52,681 nucleotides of DNA from Clostridiales bacterium (GTDB lineage: Bacteria > Bacillota > Clostridia > Lachnospirales > Lachnospiraceae), in the NCBI GenBank assembly GCA_012839295.1, contig DUNO01000019.1, positions 1 to 52,681 of the forward strand, in the 5' to 3' direction. The first letter of the stretch is position 1. Each line of letters opens with the position of its first letter. Below the pieces are notes generated by a model. It was not told where the DNA came from and did not search any database. It saw only the letters and a list, made by a program, of their open reading frames with translations. This document shows, in pieces, positions 21,639 through 29,706 of the stretch. Both the position numbers and the translations under genes were made by a program.

Positions 21639-22556
21639 ATGTCATTAGCATTGATCCTACTAAAACAGATTACAGTGATGTTCCTCCTGATGGCCGTCGG
21701 CTATGGCCTGTTCAAGGCAAAGAAGATCACCTTACAGGGGAACAGGGAGCTTGGAACCTTCCTGATCTATATCATCTTGCCGGCCGCGGTTATAAAATCC
21801 TACATAACTGAGTTTACCCAGGAAAAGCTAGCGGGTTTATTTTTATCCTTTATAGCGGCAATCGGTTCCCTCATTGTCGCCATCCTTCTTTCCAGGCTGG
21901 TATTTGGCAGCAGGCACAAGATTGAGCATTTTGGAACCGCATTCTCCAATGCAGGATTTATGGGGATTCCCCTGGTAAAGGCAGTGGTTGGCGACCAGGC
22001 AGTTTTTTATATCGCGGCCTTTGTCGCCTTACTCAATATCCTACAGTGGACCTATGGAGTTGCCGTTATGAGCGGCAGCCGGGAATCGGTCTCCCTGAAA
22101 AAGCTTGCTACAAATCCGGTGGTCATTGCCCTATGCATCGGGCTTTTCTTATTTGCCACCCAGCTGAAGGTGCCCGGGTTGCTTACGGATACCTTGGGGC
22201 TCCTGGGAAATATGACGGCACCGGTAGCTATGATTACCCTGGGAGTATATCTTGCACAGATGCGGTTCGGAGAGCTGTTTCATGAGAAATGGTCATATGC
22301 CAGCACAATATTGCGGCTGGTTATCATCCCCCTTGTAACGCTGGCCCTGCTCACCCTGCTTCCAGCCCAGTACGGGGAGGTCAGGCTGACGGTATTGATC
22401 GCTGCCGCCGCACCGGTGGGCTCTAACGTGGCAATCTTTTCCCAGCTGAATGGGCTGGATTATACAAGAGCGGTGAAGAGCATTTGCTTGAGTACGATGC
22501 TTAGCATCATAACCATGCCCATGCTAGTTGGGCTGGCGGTGTTAGTTTGGAAATGA
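21639..22556 (+). CDS. AEC family transporter (auxin efflux carrier-like)
   Basis: This 305-residue membrane protein has about ten hydrophobic helices, two halves of five. MAVGYGLFKAKKIT, the FGTAFSNAGFMGIPLV motif and APVAMITLGVYLAQ, then AAPVGSNVAIF, are typical of the AEC superfamily, which in bacteria exports or takes up organic acids such as malate or malonate. AGGGAGG lies before the ATG. It is divergent from a LysR regulator and overlaps the following SGNH hydrolase by 10 bases, so they form an operon. The substrate is unknown. The nearby Na+-decarboxylase subunit fits a carboxylate theme. Confidence 0.9.
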   Translation: MSLALILLKQITVMFLLMAVGYGLFKAKKITLQGNRELGTFLIYIILPAAVIKSYITEFTQEKLAGLFLSFIAAIGSLIVAILLSRLVFGSRHKIEHFGTAFSNAGFMGIPLVKAVVGDQAVFYIAAFVALLNILQWTYGVAVMSGSRESVSLKKLATNPVVIALCIGLFLFATQLKVPGLLTDTLGLLGNMTAPVAMITLGVYLAQMRFGELFHEKWSYASTILRLVIIPLVTLALLTLLPAQYGEVRLTVLIAAAAPVGSNVAIFSQLNGLDYTRAVKSICLSTMLSIITMPMLVGLAVLVWK

Positions 22557-23362
22557 TAGAGGATAGGGATAGAACAGGAAGGGGTATCGCCATGGAACGG
22601 AGAAGAGATATGGAACAAACGATGGAGATGAAACAGGTAACGGATGTGGAACAATCAAAGGATACGGAACAAGCATTAAATGAGGAACAGAAAATGGACA
22701 TGGATCCGAGAAAAATAATTGAAGCCTTTATGGAAAATGATAAAAGGGATAAGGTGCAGCGCTATAAAATACTGAACCACTATATCAAAAAGGGACAAAT
22801 TCTTTTTGTAGGCTCCTCCCTGATGGAACAGTTCCCAATCTATGAGCTTATGCAGGATTGCGGCATAAAGGAGACCATATATAACCGGGGAATTGGCGGG
22901 TATACGACCGTGGAAATGCTAGAGGTGCTGGATACGGTGGTATTTGATCTTGAGCCGTCTAAAATATTTATCAACATCGGAACCAATGATTTAAACCTGC
23001 CTGATTTTACAATGGAAGGCTTGATAGGGCGCTACATGGCAATTCTGGAAAGGATTATGGAGCGCCTGCCCCAGGCCAAGATATATGTAATGGCATATTA
23101 CCCGGTGAACGGGGCATATGATTTTGGGAATCCATATATGAAGGAAGCGTTGAAAATAAGAACCAATGCCCGCATTGATGAAGCAAACCAGGCGGTTGAA
23201 AAAATGGCTGGAAGGCTGGGGTTAAAATTCATTAATGTCAACAAGAACCTATATGATGGGGCAGGGAACCTGAAGCATCAGTATTCCGTCGAAGGGATGC
23301 ACATGTATGCCAATGGCTATCACGCCATCCTGGAGGATTTGATGAAGTATGTAAGAGAATAA
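22547..23362 (+). CDS. SGNH/GDSL-family hydrolase with repetitive N-terminal extension
   Basis: The core is an SGNH esterase: ILFVGSSLMEQFP (block I Ser), NRGIGGYTT (Gly), INIGTNDLN (Asn) and the final EGMHMYANGYH (His). It is likely a cytoplasmic deacylase or esterase, since no signal peptide is visible. The first 50 residues are unusual: a Met/Glu/Gln-rich stretch with recurring MEQ, VEQ, TEQ, EEQ that looks like an expanded short DNA repeat. The likely ancestral start is Met51 or Met53 (about 22697-22703), where homologues begin by memory, but the upstream ATG overlaps the transporter gene and could be used. A strong terminator follows. Confidence 0.82.
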   Translation: MEMIEDRDRTGRGIAMERRRDMEQTMEMKQVTDVEQSKDTEQALNEEQKMDMDPRKIIEAFMENDKRDKVQRYKILNHYIKKGQILFVGSSLMEQFPIYELMQDCGIKETIYNRGIGGYTTVEMLEVLDTVVFDLEPSKIFINIGTNDLNLPDFTMEGLIGRYMAILERIMERLPQAKIYVMAYYPVNGAYDFGNPYMKEALKIRTNARIDEANQAVEKMAGRLGLKFINVNKNLYDGAGNLKHQYSVEGMHMYANGYHAILEDLMKYVRE

Positions 23363-23363
23363 G

Positions 23364-23437
23364 AAAAAGGCCTCCGCAAAATAAACCGGCTCCTGTCTGC
23401 TTGATGGGAGCCGGTTCATTTTGCGGAGAACCTTTTT
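23364..23437. terminator. Strong bidirectional terminator
   Basis: A long interrupted stem: AAAAAGG, CTCCGCAAAAT and AACCGGCTCC pair with GGAGCCGGTT, ATTTTGCGGAG and CCTTTTT. It has A and T runs on both sides and serves the SGNH gene and the convergent decarboxylase gene. Confidence 0.92.
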
Positions 23438-23438
23438 C

Positions 23439-23540
23439 AATTATGTAGGCCAGTCATATGTAGATTATATGTAGACCAATCATACGTAGGCAATTTTATA
23501 CACAGGCCATTTATACATAGGTCATTTTATACGTAGGCTA
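23439..23540. repeat. Degenerate ~16-base tandem repeats
   Basis: About six imperfect copies of TACRTAGGYCATTTTA run from the terminator to the stop codon of the decarboxylase beta subunit; the last copy supplies its TAG. Examples are TATGTAGGCCAGTCA, TACGTAGGCAATTTTA, TACACAGGCCATTTA and TACATAGGTCATTTTA. No role is evident. Confidence 0.8.
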
Positions 23541-24788
23541 TTTAATCAAGGTAATATAAAGACCCGTCAAAATAGCGGTGGTAATGACCCCACAGATATT
23601 GGCACTCAGGGCGTACTCCAGGACAAAGCTCATTTTATTGATCTTTGCAACCTCCTTCTGCGCCACCTTGGCCGTTGTGGGAACGCAGGAGACACCGGCG
23701 ATACCTACAACGGGATTAAAATTGCCCTTTGTGAAGAAGTATACCAGATAACCGCCCAGGATGCCGCCGATTCCGGAAAGCAGGAGGGCGAGCATGCCAA
23801 GTACTAATAAAGTCAGGATCTTAGGATCCAGGATGGTCTTAGCATCGCATAGCACACCCAGCATTAAGCCGAGGAAAAAGGTTGCTGCGTATAAGAATAC
23901 CTCCTCAATCAGCTTCGTATATTTGTCCAGGCCGGATTCGCGGATTGCAATACCGATAAAGAAGCTGAGGAACAGGGGAGCAGCCACCGGGAATAGCAGG
24001 CAGAGAAGGATATTAGCAAATACCGCAAAGATCAGCTTCTCCTTTGATGTGATATGTGCGGAAGGCTTTTTGTTCCTCTCCAGTATCACCTTGCCGCGGA
24101 GCTCCTTTGGAATCAGGAAGCGGATTAGGAAGGGGTATCCTCCATAGGTAAGGCTCAGATAGAGATATGCCACAATGGTAATCGGTACAAATAAATTTGG
24201 GGCAAGGGTCAAAGAAGTAAAAAGCACCATTGGCCCGTCCGCACCGCCGATGATGGATACGGCAGCGGCCTCCCCATTTGTCAGCCCGAGGAGCCTTGCA
24301 ATCGGGAAGGTAGCGATGGTGCCCAGCTCCGCACATATGGCAATAAACATGCCAATGAAGGGATGGGCCAGCACCATGCCGATATCACATATAACCCCGA
24401 TGCCCATAAATACGAGGCAGGCGATTAGGCCGTTGCTAAAGGTCAGGGTATAGATGGGCTGTAGGAAATTAATCTGAAGGATATTCATCAGCGAGTCAGT
24501 ATCCGTTACCATCGGGTCAATAAAAAGATTTCCGGTGGTGGTTGCGGTCATGAATAATACGCCCGCATTTACCGCAGACATACCAAAGCCCATAGGAATC
24601 ATAATAAGAGGCTCAAGAACCTCCTTTGCCCCCAGATAAACGAGGAGGATGCCTAAGCAGATTAATAATATACGGAAGATTACGATAACCGGATCCTGAA
24701 TAAACATGGTTCCGATCCCTTGGAATAAATTTGCAATATTAATAGTAAACACCTGTCTTTCTTTTAGAATTTTCGTGAATGGCAACAT
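23538..24788 (-). CDS. Na+-translocating decarboxylase beta subunit (OadB/GcdB-like)
   Basis: This 416-residue integral membrane subunit couples decarboxylation of a carboxybiotin group to Na+ export. FGMSAVNAGVLFMTATTTG, the conserved ISIIGGADGPMVLFTSLTLA segment (the Asp is Na+-binding by family knowledge) and the C-terminal GIAGVSCVPTTAKVAQKE are diagnostic. The ATG at 24788 overlaps the stop of the upstream 45-residue gene (TAATG), so coupling fixes the start. No alpha (carboxyltransferase) or biotin-carrier gene is in the window, so the acyl substrate (oxaloacetate, glutaconyl-CoA, methylmalonyl-CoA or malonate) is undetermined. The LysR at 25070 is divergent and a probable regulator. 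Confidence 0.92.
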   Translation of the reverse strand: MLPFTKILKERQVFTINIANLFQGIGTMFIQDPVIVIFRILLICLGILLVYLGAKEVLEPLIMIPMGFGMSAVNAGVLFMTATTTGNLFIDPMVTDTDSLMNILQINFLQPIYTLTFSNGLIACLVFMGIGVICDIGMVLAHPFIGMFIAICAELGTIATFPIARLLGLTNGEAAAVSIIGGADGPMVLFTSLTLAPNLFVPITIVAYLYLSLTYGGYPFLIRFLIPKELRGKVILERNKKPSAHITSKEKLIFAVFANILLCLLFPVAAPLFLSFFIGIAIRESGLDKYTKLIEEVFLYAATFFLGLMLGVLCDAKTILDPKILTLLVLGMLALLLSGIGGILGGYLVYFFTKGNFNPVVGIAGVSCVPTTAKVAQKEVAKINKMSFVLEYALSANICGVITTAILTGLYITLIK

Positions 24789-24925
24789 TAACCTTGTTTT
24801 TCTTCCCCATTGCGTGTAAAGTGTTTTATAACATCCAATAACACTTTGATTAAAACGGCCATTCCCATGGAAATAATAAAGCCAAGGCCGAAAACTTGTA
24901 AGGGTATCAGGATTGCATCATTCAT
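24788..24925 (-). CDS. 45-residue membrane protein, OadG-like
   Basis: Encodes 45 residues: MNDAILIPLQVFGLGFIISM, then GMAVLIKVLLDVIKHF and a charged tail. A single membrane helix with a short cytoplasmic end resembles the small gamma or delta subunits that hold Na+-decarboxylase complexes together, though it is shorter than a usual OadG. GGGAGG lies before the ATG, and its stop overlaps the start of the beta subunit. Operon position and topology support the assignment. Confidence 0.72.
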   Translation of the reverse strand: MNDAILIPLQVFGLGFIISMGMAVLIKVLLDVIKHFTRNGEEKQG

Positions 24926-25069
24926 AAATTACCACCTCCCAGCAGGATTGTTAAAAAATTAACTCATTATATATCATACACCGAAAGCTCTGATTAGGCG
25001 AATTTATATTATAAATGAAGCGGATAAATAAAACATAAGTATTTACAGGAATTGGACAAAGGAGGAGCT

Positions 25070-26035
25070 ATGGATTTACATTACCTTAAACTGTTTCATG
25101 CAATAGCCAGATATGGCAGCTTTAAGAAGGCATCGGAGATACTGCATATTACACAGCCGGCCTTATCCATACAGATAAAGAAATTAGAGGAGCAGACTGG
25201 ACTGAAGCTCTTTTACCGGTCGGGTAACAGGACCTATTTGAGCGAGGATGGGTTGGTGTTATATGGGTATACGGAGAAGATCTTCGAGCTGGTTGAAGAG
25301 ATGGAGAAAAATATTTCAGGCCGCATCGAGTACATCGGCGGAACCATCAACCTGGGAGGAAGCAATACCCCGGGCACCTATATATTGCCCAAGGTTATTG
25401 GTGAGATGAAAAGGAGGTATCCCAATGTAACCTTTAACCTCCACATCGCAAATACCTCTGAAATAGCGACCCTGGTTGAGAATGGAAGCCTGGATGTTGC
25501 GGTGAGTGGTGGAAAATGTAGCTATCATTCCTCTGTTTATGTTGAAAAGATCCTGAATGACAGGCTGGCTATCGTAGCCTCAGTGGAAAATCCTTTGGTG
25601 AAGCAGGGGCTGCTGTCGCCTGGAGACCTGCGGCAGGAAAGCTTTATTGTACATGAGAAGACATCCCAGCTCTATACCGATTATAAGCTATTTACGGAGC
25701 AGGCAAAGCTGCGGGAGAATATCGGCATGCATCTTGGGAGCATCGATGCGATTAAGCAGGCTGTGGCTGCAAACCTGGGGATATCGATCATGCCCTGCTA
25801 TGCCGTCAAGGCAGAGCTTGAGCTTGGGCTGCTGAAGGAGCTGACGGTGAGGAATTTTAGATATGACTATCCTTATAATTTGATCTATAACAAGAAACGG
25901 ACGAAGACCCTGACAGCACAGAAATTTATTGAAGTCCTACATGAGGTATGTAAGGGCTTAGGACAGGGAGAGCCACATGGTTCCTGCGAAAGCGGATATT
26001 GCAACAGTAGCCCCATAGAAAAAACATGTCAATAA
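25070..26035 (+). CDS. LysR family transcriptional regulator
   Basis: This 321-residue LysR regulator has the DNA-binding start MDLHYLKLFHAIARYGSFKK, then ASEILHITQPALSIQIKKLE. The start at 25070 is chosen because AAAGGAGG lies just before it; an ATG 18 bases earlier would place the ribosome site inside the gene. The effector domain is complete, and a short Cys- and Gly-rich tail (about 25 residues, CESGYCNSSPIEKTC) extends past the usual end. It is divergent from the decarboxylase operon, which it probably controls. Confidence 0.9.
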   Translation: MDLHYLKLFHAIARYGSFKKASEILHITQPALSIQIKKLEEQTGLKLFYRSGNRTYLSEDGLVLYGYTEKIFELVEEMEKNISGRIEYIGGTINLGGSNTPGTYILPKVIGEMKRRYPNVTFNLHIANTSEIATLVENGSLDVAVSGGKCSYHSSVYVEKILNDRLAIVASVENPLVKQGLLSPGDLRQESFIVHEKTSQLYTDYKLFTEQAKLRENIGMHLGSIDAIKQAVAANLGISIMPCYAVKAELELGLLKELTVRNFRYDYPYNLIYNKKRTKTLTAQKFIEVLHEVCKGLGQGEPHGSCESGYCNSSPIEKTCQ

Positions 26036-26117
26036 AATACAATATCCTGGAAAAATAGAAAAAAATAATATATAATAAGGCATGATTAGCGTATGACGAA
26101 GGAGGTAATAGAATAAC

Positions 26118-27464
26118 ATGGATACATCGAATGGTAAGGACATCCAGCCAAAGGGGGGCAGGAGCCTGGTAAAATGCGTGGTCTGCGGAGAGATTTTTGA
26201 TTCCTCGCTGGAGAACTGCCCGGTATGCGGCGTAGGCAGAGAATTTTTCGTCCCTTATGAAGAGGAGAAAGTAGAATATAAGAAGAATACGGATGAGGTA
26301 TTTGTCATCCTGGGGAACGGGGCAGCGGGAATCAGTGCCGCGGAAGCCATACGGGAGCGGAACGGGACGGCCTCCATCCTCATGATTTCCAATGAAGCAG
26401 TATTAAGCTATAACCGTCCCATGCTGACGAAAGCCTTAAGCACCCTTGAGGATGCAAAGGAAATAGCCATCCATGAGGAAGGCTGGTATCTCCAGAATAA
26501 GATCCAGAATCTATTAAGCACCCAGATCGAAGGGATCGATACGGAGCAAAAGCAGGTCATATTAGCTGACCAGACCCGGATCAAATATGATAAATGCATC
26601 TATGCCCTTGGTGCGGAATGCTTTATTCCGCCCTTTAGCGGATCGGATAAGCCCCAGGTAATTGCAATCCGTAACATGGCTGATGTAGATAAGATCAGGG
26701 AAATGAAGCCGGATGTGAAGAATGTGGTCGTCATCGGCGGGGGCGTATTAGGCCTTGAGGCAGCCTGGGAGATGAGTAAATCTGCAAATGTCACGGTGCT
26801 TGAGGTGGCCGACAAGCTTATGGTCCGTCAGCTGGATGATGCGGCAGGAGCCCTCATTGGTGAGATTATCCAGGGAGTGGGGATTTCCTTCGGTATCAAC
26901 GCTAAGATTGTAGAGATTACCGGGGATGAGGCTGTGTCAGGGGTGGAGCTGGAAAGCGGAGAGATCTACCCTGCCGACCTGGTCATTATCTCCTGCGGTG
27001 TCAGGGCCAATACGGGTATTGCCAGCCAGGCAGGCATCGCGGTTGACCGTGGAGTCCTTGTTAATGAAAAAATGGAGACAAGCATAAAGGATATTTACGC
27101 CTGCGGTGATTGTGCTGTATATAATGGGGTAAATTATGCCATCTGGCCACAGGCAATTGAGATGGGCAGGGTAGCAGGTGCCAATGCCGCCGGCGATTCC
27201 CTGGAATATGAGCAGGTTCCCGCAGCCCTGACCTTCGAGGGCATGAATACAGCCCTTTATGCAGCAGGGGACAATGGAAAGCGGCAGGATCAATTATATC
27301 AATCCATTGAATATAAGGATGAAGAGAAAAAGCTATATGAGAAGTATTATTTCCTGAAGGAAAAGCTGGTAGGAGCGATACTCATTGGTGATACATCTAA
27401 GATGGTTGCCATTAATGATGCCATAAAGGAAGGAACTACCTATCAAGAGATGCGTAAGAGATAG
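26118..27464 (+). CDS. NAD(P)H:rubredoxin-type FAD oxidoreductase with rubredoxin-like zinc/iron domain
   Basis: This 448-residue fusion carries a rubredoxin-like CxxC pair at the N-terminus (Cys20, Cys23, Cys34, Cys37 in CVVCGE and CPVCGVG), which would bind one iron or zinc. It is followed by a pyridine-nucleotide disulfide-type FAD/NAD reductase: VILGNGAAGISAAEAIR (FAD), VVVIGGGVLGLEAAWEMSK (NAD) and DIYACGDCAVYNG. Family knowledge: NADH:rubredoxin reductases feed electrons to oxygen- or peroxide-reducing enzymes in anaerobes. The internal rubredoxin could make it self-contained. GGAGG lies before the ATG. A terminator follows. Confidence 0.9.
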   Translation: MDTSNGKDIQPKGGRSLVKCVVCGEIFDSSLENCPVCGVGREFFVPYEEEKVEYKKNTDEVFVILGNGAAGISAAEAIRERNGTASILMISNEAVLSYNRPMLTKALSTLEDAKEIAIHEEGWYLQNKIQNLLSTQIEGIDTEQKQVILADQTRIKYDKCIYALGAECFIPPFSGSDKPQVIAIRNMADVDKIREMKPDVKNVVVIGGGVLGLEAAWEMSKSANVTVLEVADKLMVRQLDDAAGALIGEIIQGVGISFGINAKIVEITGDEAVSGVELESGEIYPADLVIISCGVRANTGIASQAGIAVDRGVLVNEKMETSIKDIYACGDCAVYNGVNYAIWPQAIEMGRVAGANAAGDSLEYEQVPAALTFEGMNTALYAAGDNGKRQDQLYQSIEYKDEEKKLYEKYYFLKEKLVGAILIGDTSKMVAINDAIKEGTTYQEMRKR

Positions 27465-27481
27465 TTAAATAGCTATATCAG

Positions 27482-27526
27482 GAACCGCTGTAAAACAAAG
27501 ATAAAGTTTTGCAGCGGTTCTTCTTT
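27482..27526 (+). terminator. Terminator, member of a repeated family
   Basis: GAACCGCTGTAAAAC (27482-27496) pairs with GTTTTGCAGCGGTTC (27506-27520), then TTCTTT. Close relatives occur at 39094 and 42255. Confidence 0.85.
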
Positions 27527-27750
27527 AGGCGCTGATAATTTTAGTGTCCTTTTCGTCATTCTCACTTGTGAGAGGTACAGAAAAATTATGGTATAGCTGA
27601 TACATAAGCTCAAACAACAGGCGTTGGAAGCGCAGTAAATACCCTTTCTCCTTAAAGGTGTGGGCGATCAGCATATAATATCACCTCTGCAAAGCCAATA
27701 TCTAAATTAGGCTCCAAGGTTATAATTTCCCGGGTATATAATGTGTTTTC
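27525..27750 (-). pseudogene. AraC regulator, internal fragment (two frames)
   Basis: A 49-codon frame ending at 27525 reads FKEKGYLLRFQRLLFELMYQ, then LYHNFSVPLTSENDEKD, like the linker between the sensor and DNA-binding domains of AraC regulators. In another frame just upstream, ENTLYTREIITLEPNLDIGF resembles the preceding part. Both flanks are missing and the frame is broken, so it is a relic. The rest of 27465-27936 has a terminator, this relic and a 30-base repeat, and nothing else I can support. Confidence 0.5.
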
Positions 27751-27798
27751 CACTGCTTTCTATTTTTATGATATTCTGCCATTGCTCTACCATGTGGT

Positions 27799-27828
27799 TG
27801 AGGTGTTTATGAGGCGGATTGCGTTTCG
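27799..27828 (+). repeat. 30-base direct repeat, left copy
   Basis: TGAGGTGTTTATGAGGCGGA, then TTGCGTTTCG. It matches 39219-39248 at 27 of 30 bases in the same orientation. The two copies bracket the AT-rich carbohydrate island. Confidence 0.8.
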
Positions 27829-27936
27829 CTAACGCCTATATTATTCCTATACCGGGGGATCCTGGTCTCTGCATATTGCAATTTAGTAGAAAAGAGTTGG
27901 ATAAGAGGCTCTTTTCTACTAAAAATTAGATGTCAG

Positions 27937-29706
27937 TTATAATTCGTCGTCTTTAAAAGGAATGGTAATACTACAAGTAGTGCCATGACCAAGGGAACTT
28001 GAAATGTCGAATGAAAAACAATCTTTATAGATAAAACCAAGACGCTGATATACATTTGAGAGACCAATATGTGTTCGGTCTACATCTGGACTCTTAAATT
28101 GATTCTCTTTGAAATATTGTAACTTCTCTGGAGGAATTCCTTTACCATTGTCACTGATCTCTATAATGATTTTATCTTTAATTGAATATATGGAAATATC
28201 AATATTACCCTGAAAAATGCCATCCTCATTTGATAAACCATGATAAAAAGAGTTTTCTACTATCGGCAATAGCAGATTCTTTGGAATTTTATGATACAAG
28301 AGGGAGGATTCAGCATTTATGTCAACATAAATATGATTTTGATAACGATATTTCATAATAGTACAGTACTGTTTTATGGTATCTATTTCGTTTTCAAGAT
28401 TATCAAAAATCGTTGCTTTTACACTAAAACGTTCTCTTAATATTTTAGATAATGCAGTATTAATAGCGAGGATATCATCCTGCCCATTTTGACGTGCTAA
28501 AATATTAATAATGTTAAGTGTATTGTAAATAAAATGTGGATCAATCTGTGTTGCGAGCAGAGAGTACTGAGTAACACAGTTTTGCCGTTCCTGCTGTTTA
28601 ATATCTTCAATCTGTGCATTGATTTTTTCAATCATCTTGTCTATGGAATAACTTAAAATTTCAATTTCATCCCCGGTTTTTATATTTGTTTTTATATTTT
28701 GTCCTGCTGAATATTGGGAAATTTGATTTGTTAAAACAGATAAAGGTTCTAAATATTGATTGTTCAAGGACACAATGAGCTTATAAAAAAACAATGGAAT
28801 AAGAAGAAAACACAATAAAAGGATACCAATAATAGGATAGAGGCTAGAAAAAAATTCAAACCAAGACATATAAGTGATAATTGTCCAGCCAAAATAGCTA
28901 ATGTTTCTATAATAATATATGCCATTTATAGTTAAGATCTGGCCGCTTTGAGAATTAATAGTATTTAAAATATTTTCGGAATAAGGATTAATTCTTTGGT
29001 CTAAAGAACTATAAATAGTATCTTTTCTACGGTTCATTATGAAGTAGGAGTTAAAGGTACGGACTTGAATTGATTCACAGTTGGCAATTAGGTTGTCCAC
29101 ATTATAAAATAATGTAAAAATATATCGTGAACCATCTTCATTGATGCTTTTTGCAGAAAAAACAGTATTTCCAAAATCCGAGATGTATTCATCTGATGCA
29201 AAATCTCCAGGGGTATAAATCCGTGAATAATAATTATAGTATTTTGATTCTTTTAATTCCTGGTAATAAGGATCCTGTTGGCATAATAAAGATGCTGGAC
29301 TAGCTCCATTTGAAAAAGAACTAAATAAGGTTCCGTTTGGGGATTCTATCATACAATAATGAACCTGCCTAAAAGAAGAAATATATTGTTGTAATTCTTG
29401 TTCTATAAGAGCAGAGGACTGGGGAGTGGGCTGCTTATATTCTTTTAACAATCGAGAAATCTCTGAATTGGACACAAGAGAACTCATTTGTGATTCGATT
29501 GAGTTGAGTGTTTGTTCATACTGGGTAGCTATAAAATTTGTATTTTCTTCATTCTTTATATTTTCATTTAAACTAAGTACCGGACAAATTGTAACAATTA
29601 AGAAAAAGAAAAAAAGAATCATTAACAGAAAGTATTTCCGAAGAACTTCTTTTGTGAGGCGTTTGGTTAAAATACTAGTGTAAGTAGTCATAATATTATT
29701 CTCCAA
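27937..29706 (-). CDS. Sensor histidine kinase, YesM-like
   Basis: This 589-residue membrane kinase has helices near 20-45 and about 290-315 flanking a roughly 250-residue external sensor (dCache-like by position), a HAMP segment, the phosphoacceptor His391 in LLATQIDPHFIYNTLNIINI (HisKA_7TM/LytS type) and a C-terminal ATPase domain with NSFYHGLS (N box) and DNGKGIPPEKL (G1). It would phosphorylate the AraC-type response regulator whose gene overlaps it by 11 bases. The divergent ABC importer and GH106-like hydrolase make an oligosaccharide the likely signal (inference). Base composition is clearly more AT-rich than in the genes at 21639-27464. Confidence 0.93.
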   Translation of the reverse strand: MENNIMTTYTSILTKRLTKEVLRKYFLLMILFFFFLIVTICPVLSLNENIKNEENTNFIATQYEQTLNSIESQMSSLVSNSEISRLLKEYKQPTPQSSALIEQELQQYISSFRQVHYCMIESPNGTLFSSFSNGASPASLLCQQDPYYQELKESKYYNYYSRIYTPGDFASDEYISDFGNTVFSAKSINEDGSRYIFTLFYNVDNLIANCESIQVRTFNSYFIMNRRKDTIYSSLDQRINPYSENILNTINSQSGQILTINGIYYYRNISYFGWTIITYMSWFEFFSSLYPIIGILLLCFLLIPLFFYKLIVSLNNQYLEPLSVLTNQISQYSAGQNIKTNIKTGDEIEILSYSIDKMIEKINAQIEDIKQQERQNCVTQYSLLATQIDPHFIYNTLNIINILARQNGQDDILAINTALSKILRERFSVKATIFDNLENEIDTIKQYCTIMKYRYQNHIYVDINAESSLLYHKIPKNLLLPIVENSFYHGLSNEDGIFQGNIDISIYSIKDKIIIEISDNGKGIPPEKLQYFKENQFKSPDVDRTHIGLSNVYQRLGFIYKDCFSFDISSSLGHGTTCSITIPFKDDEL

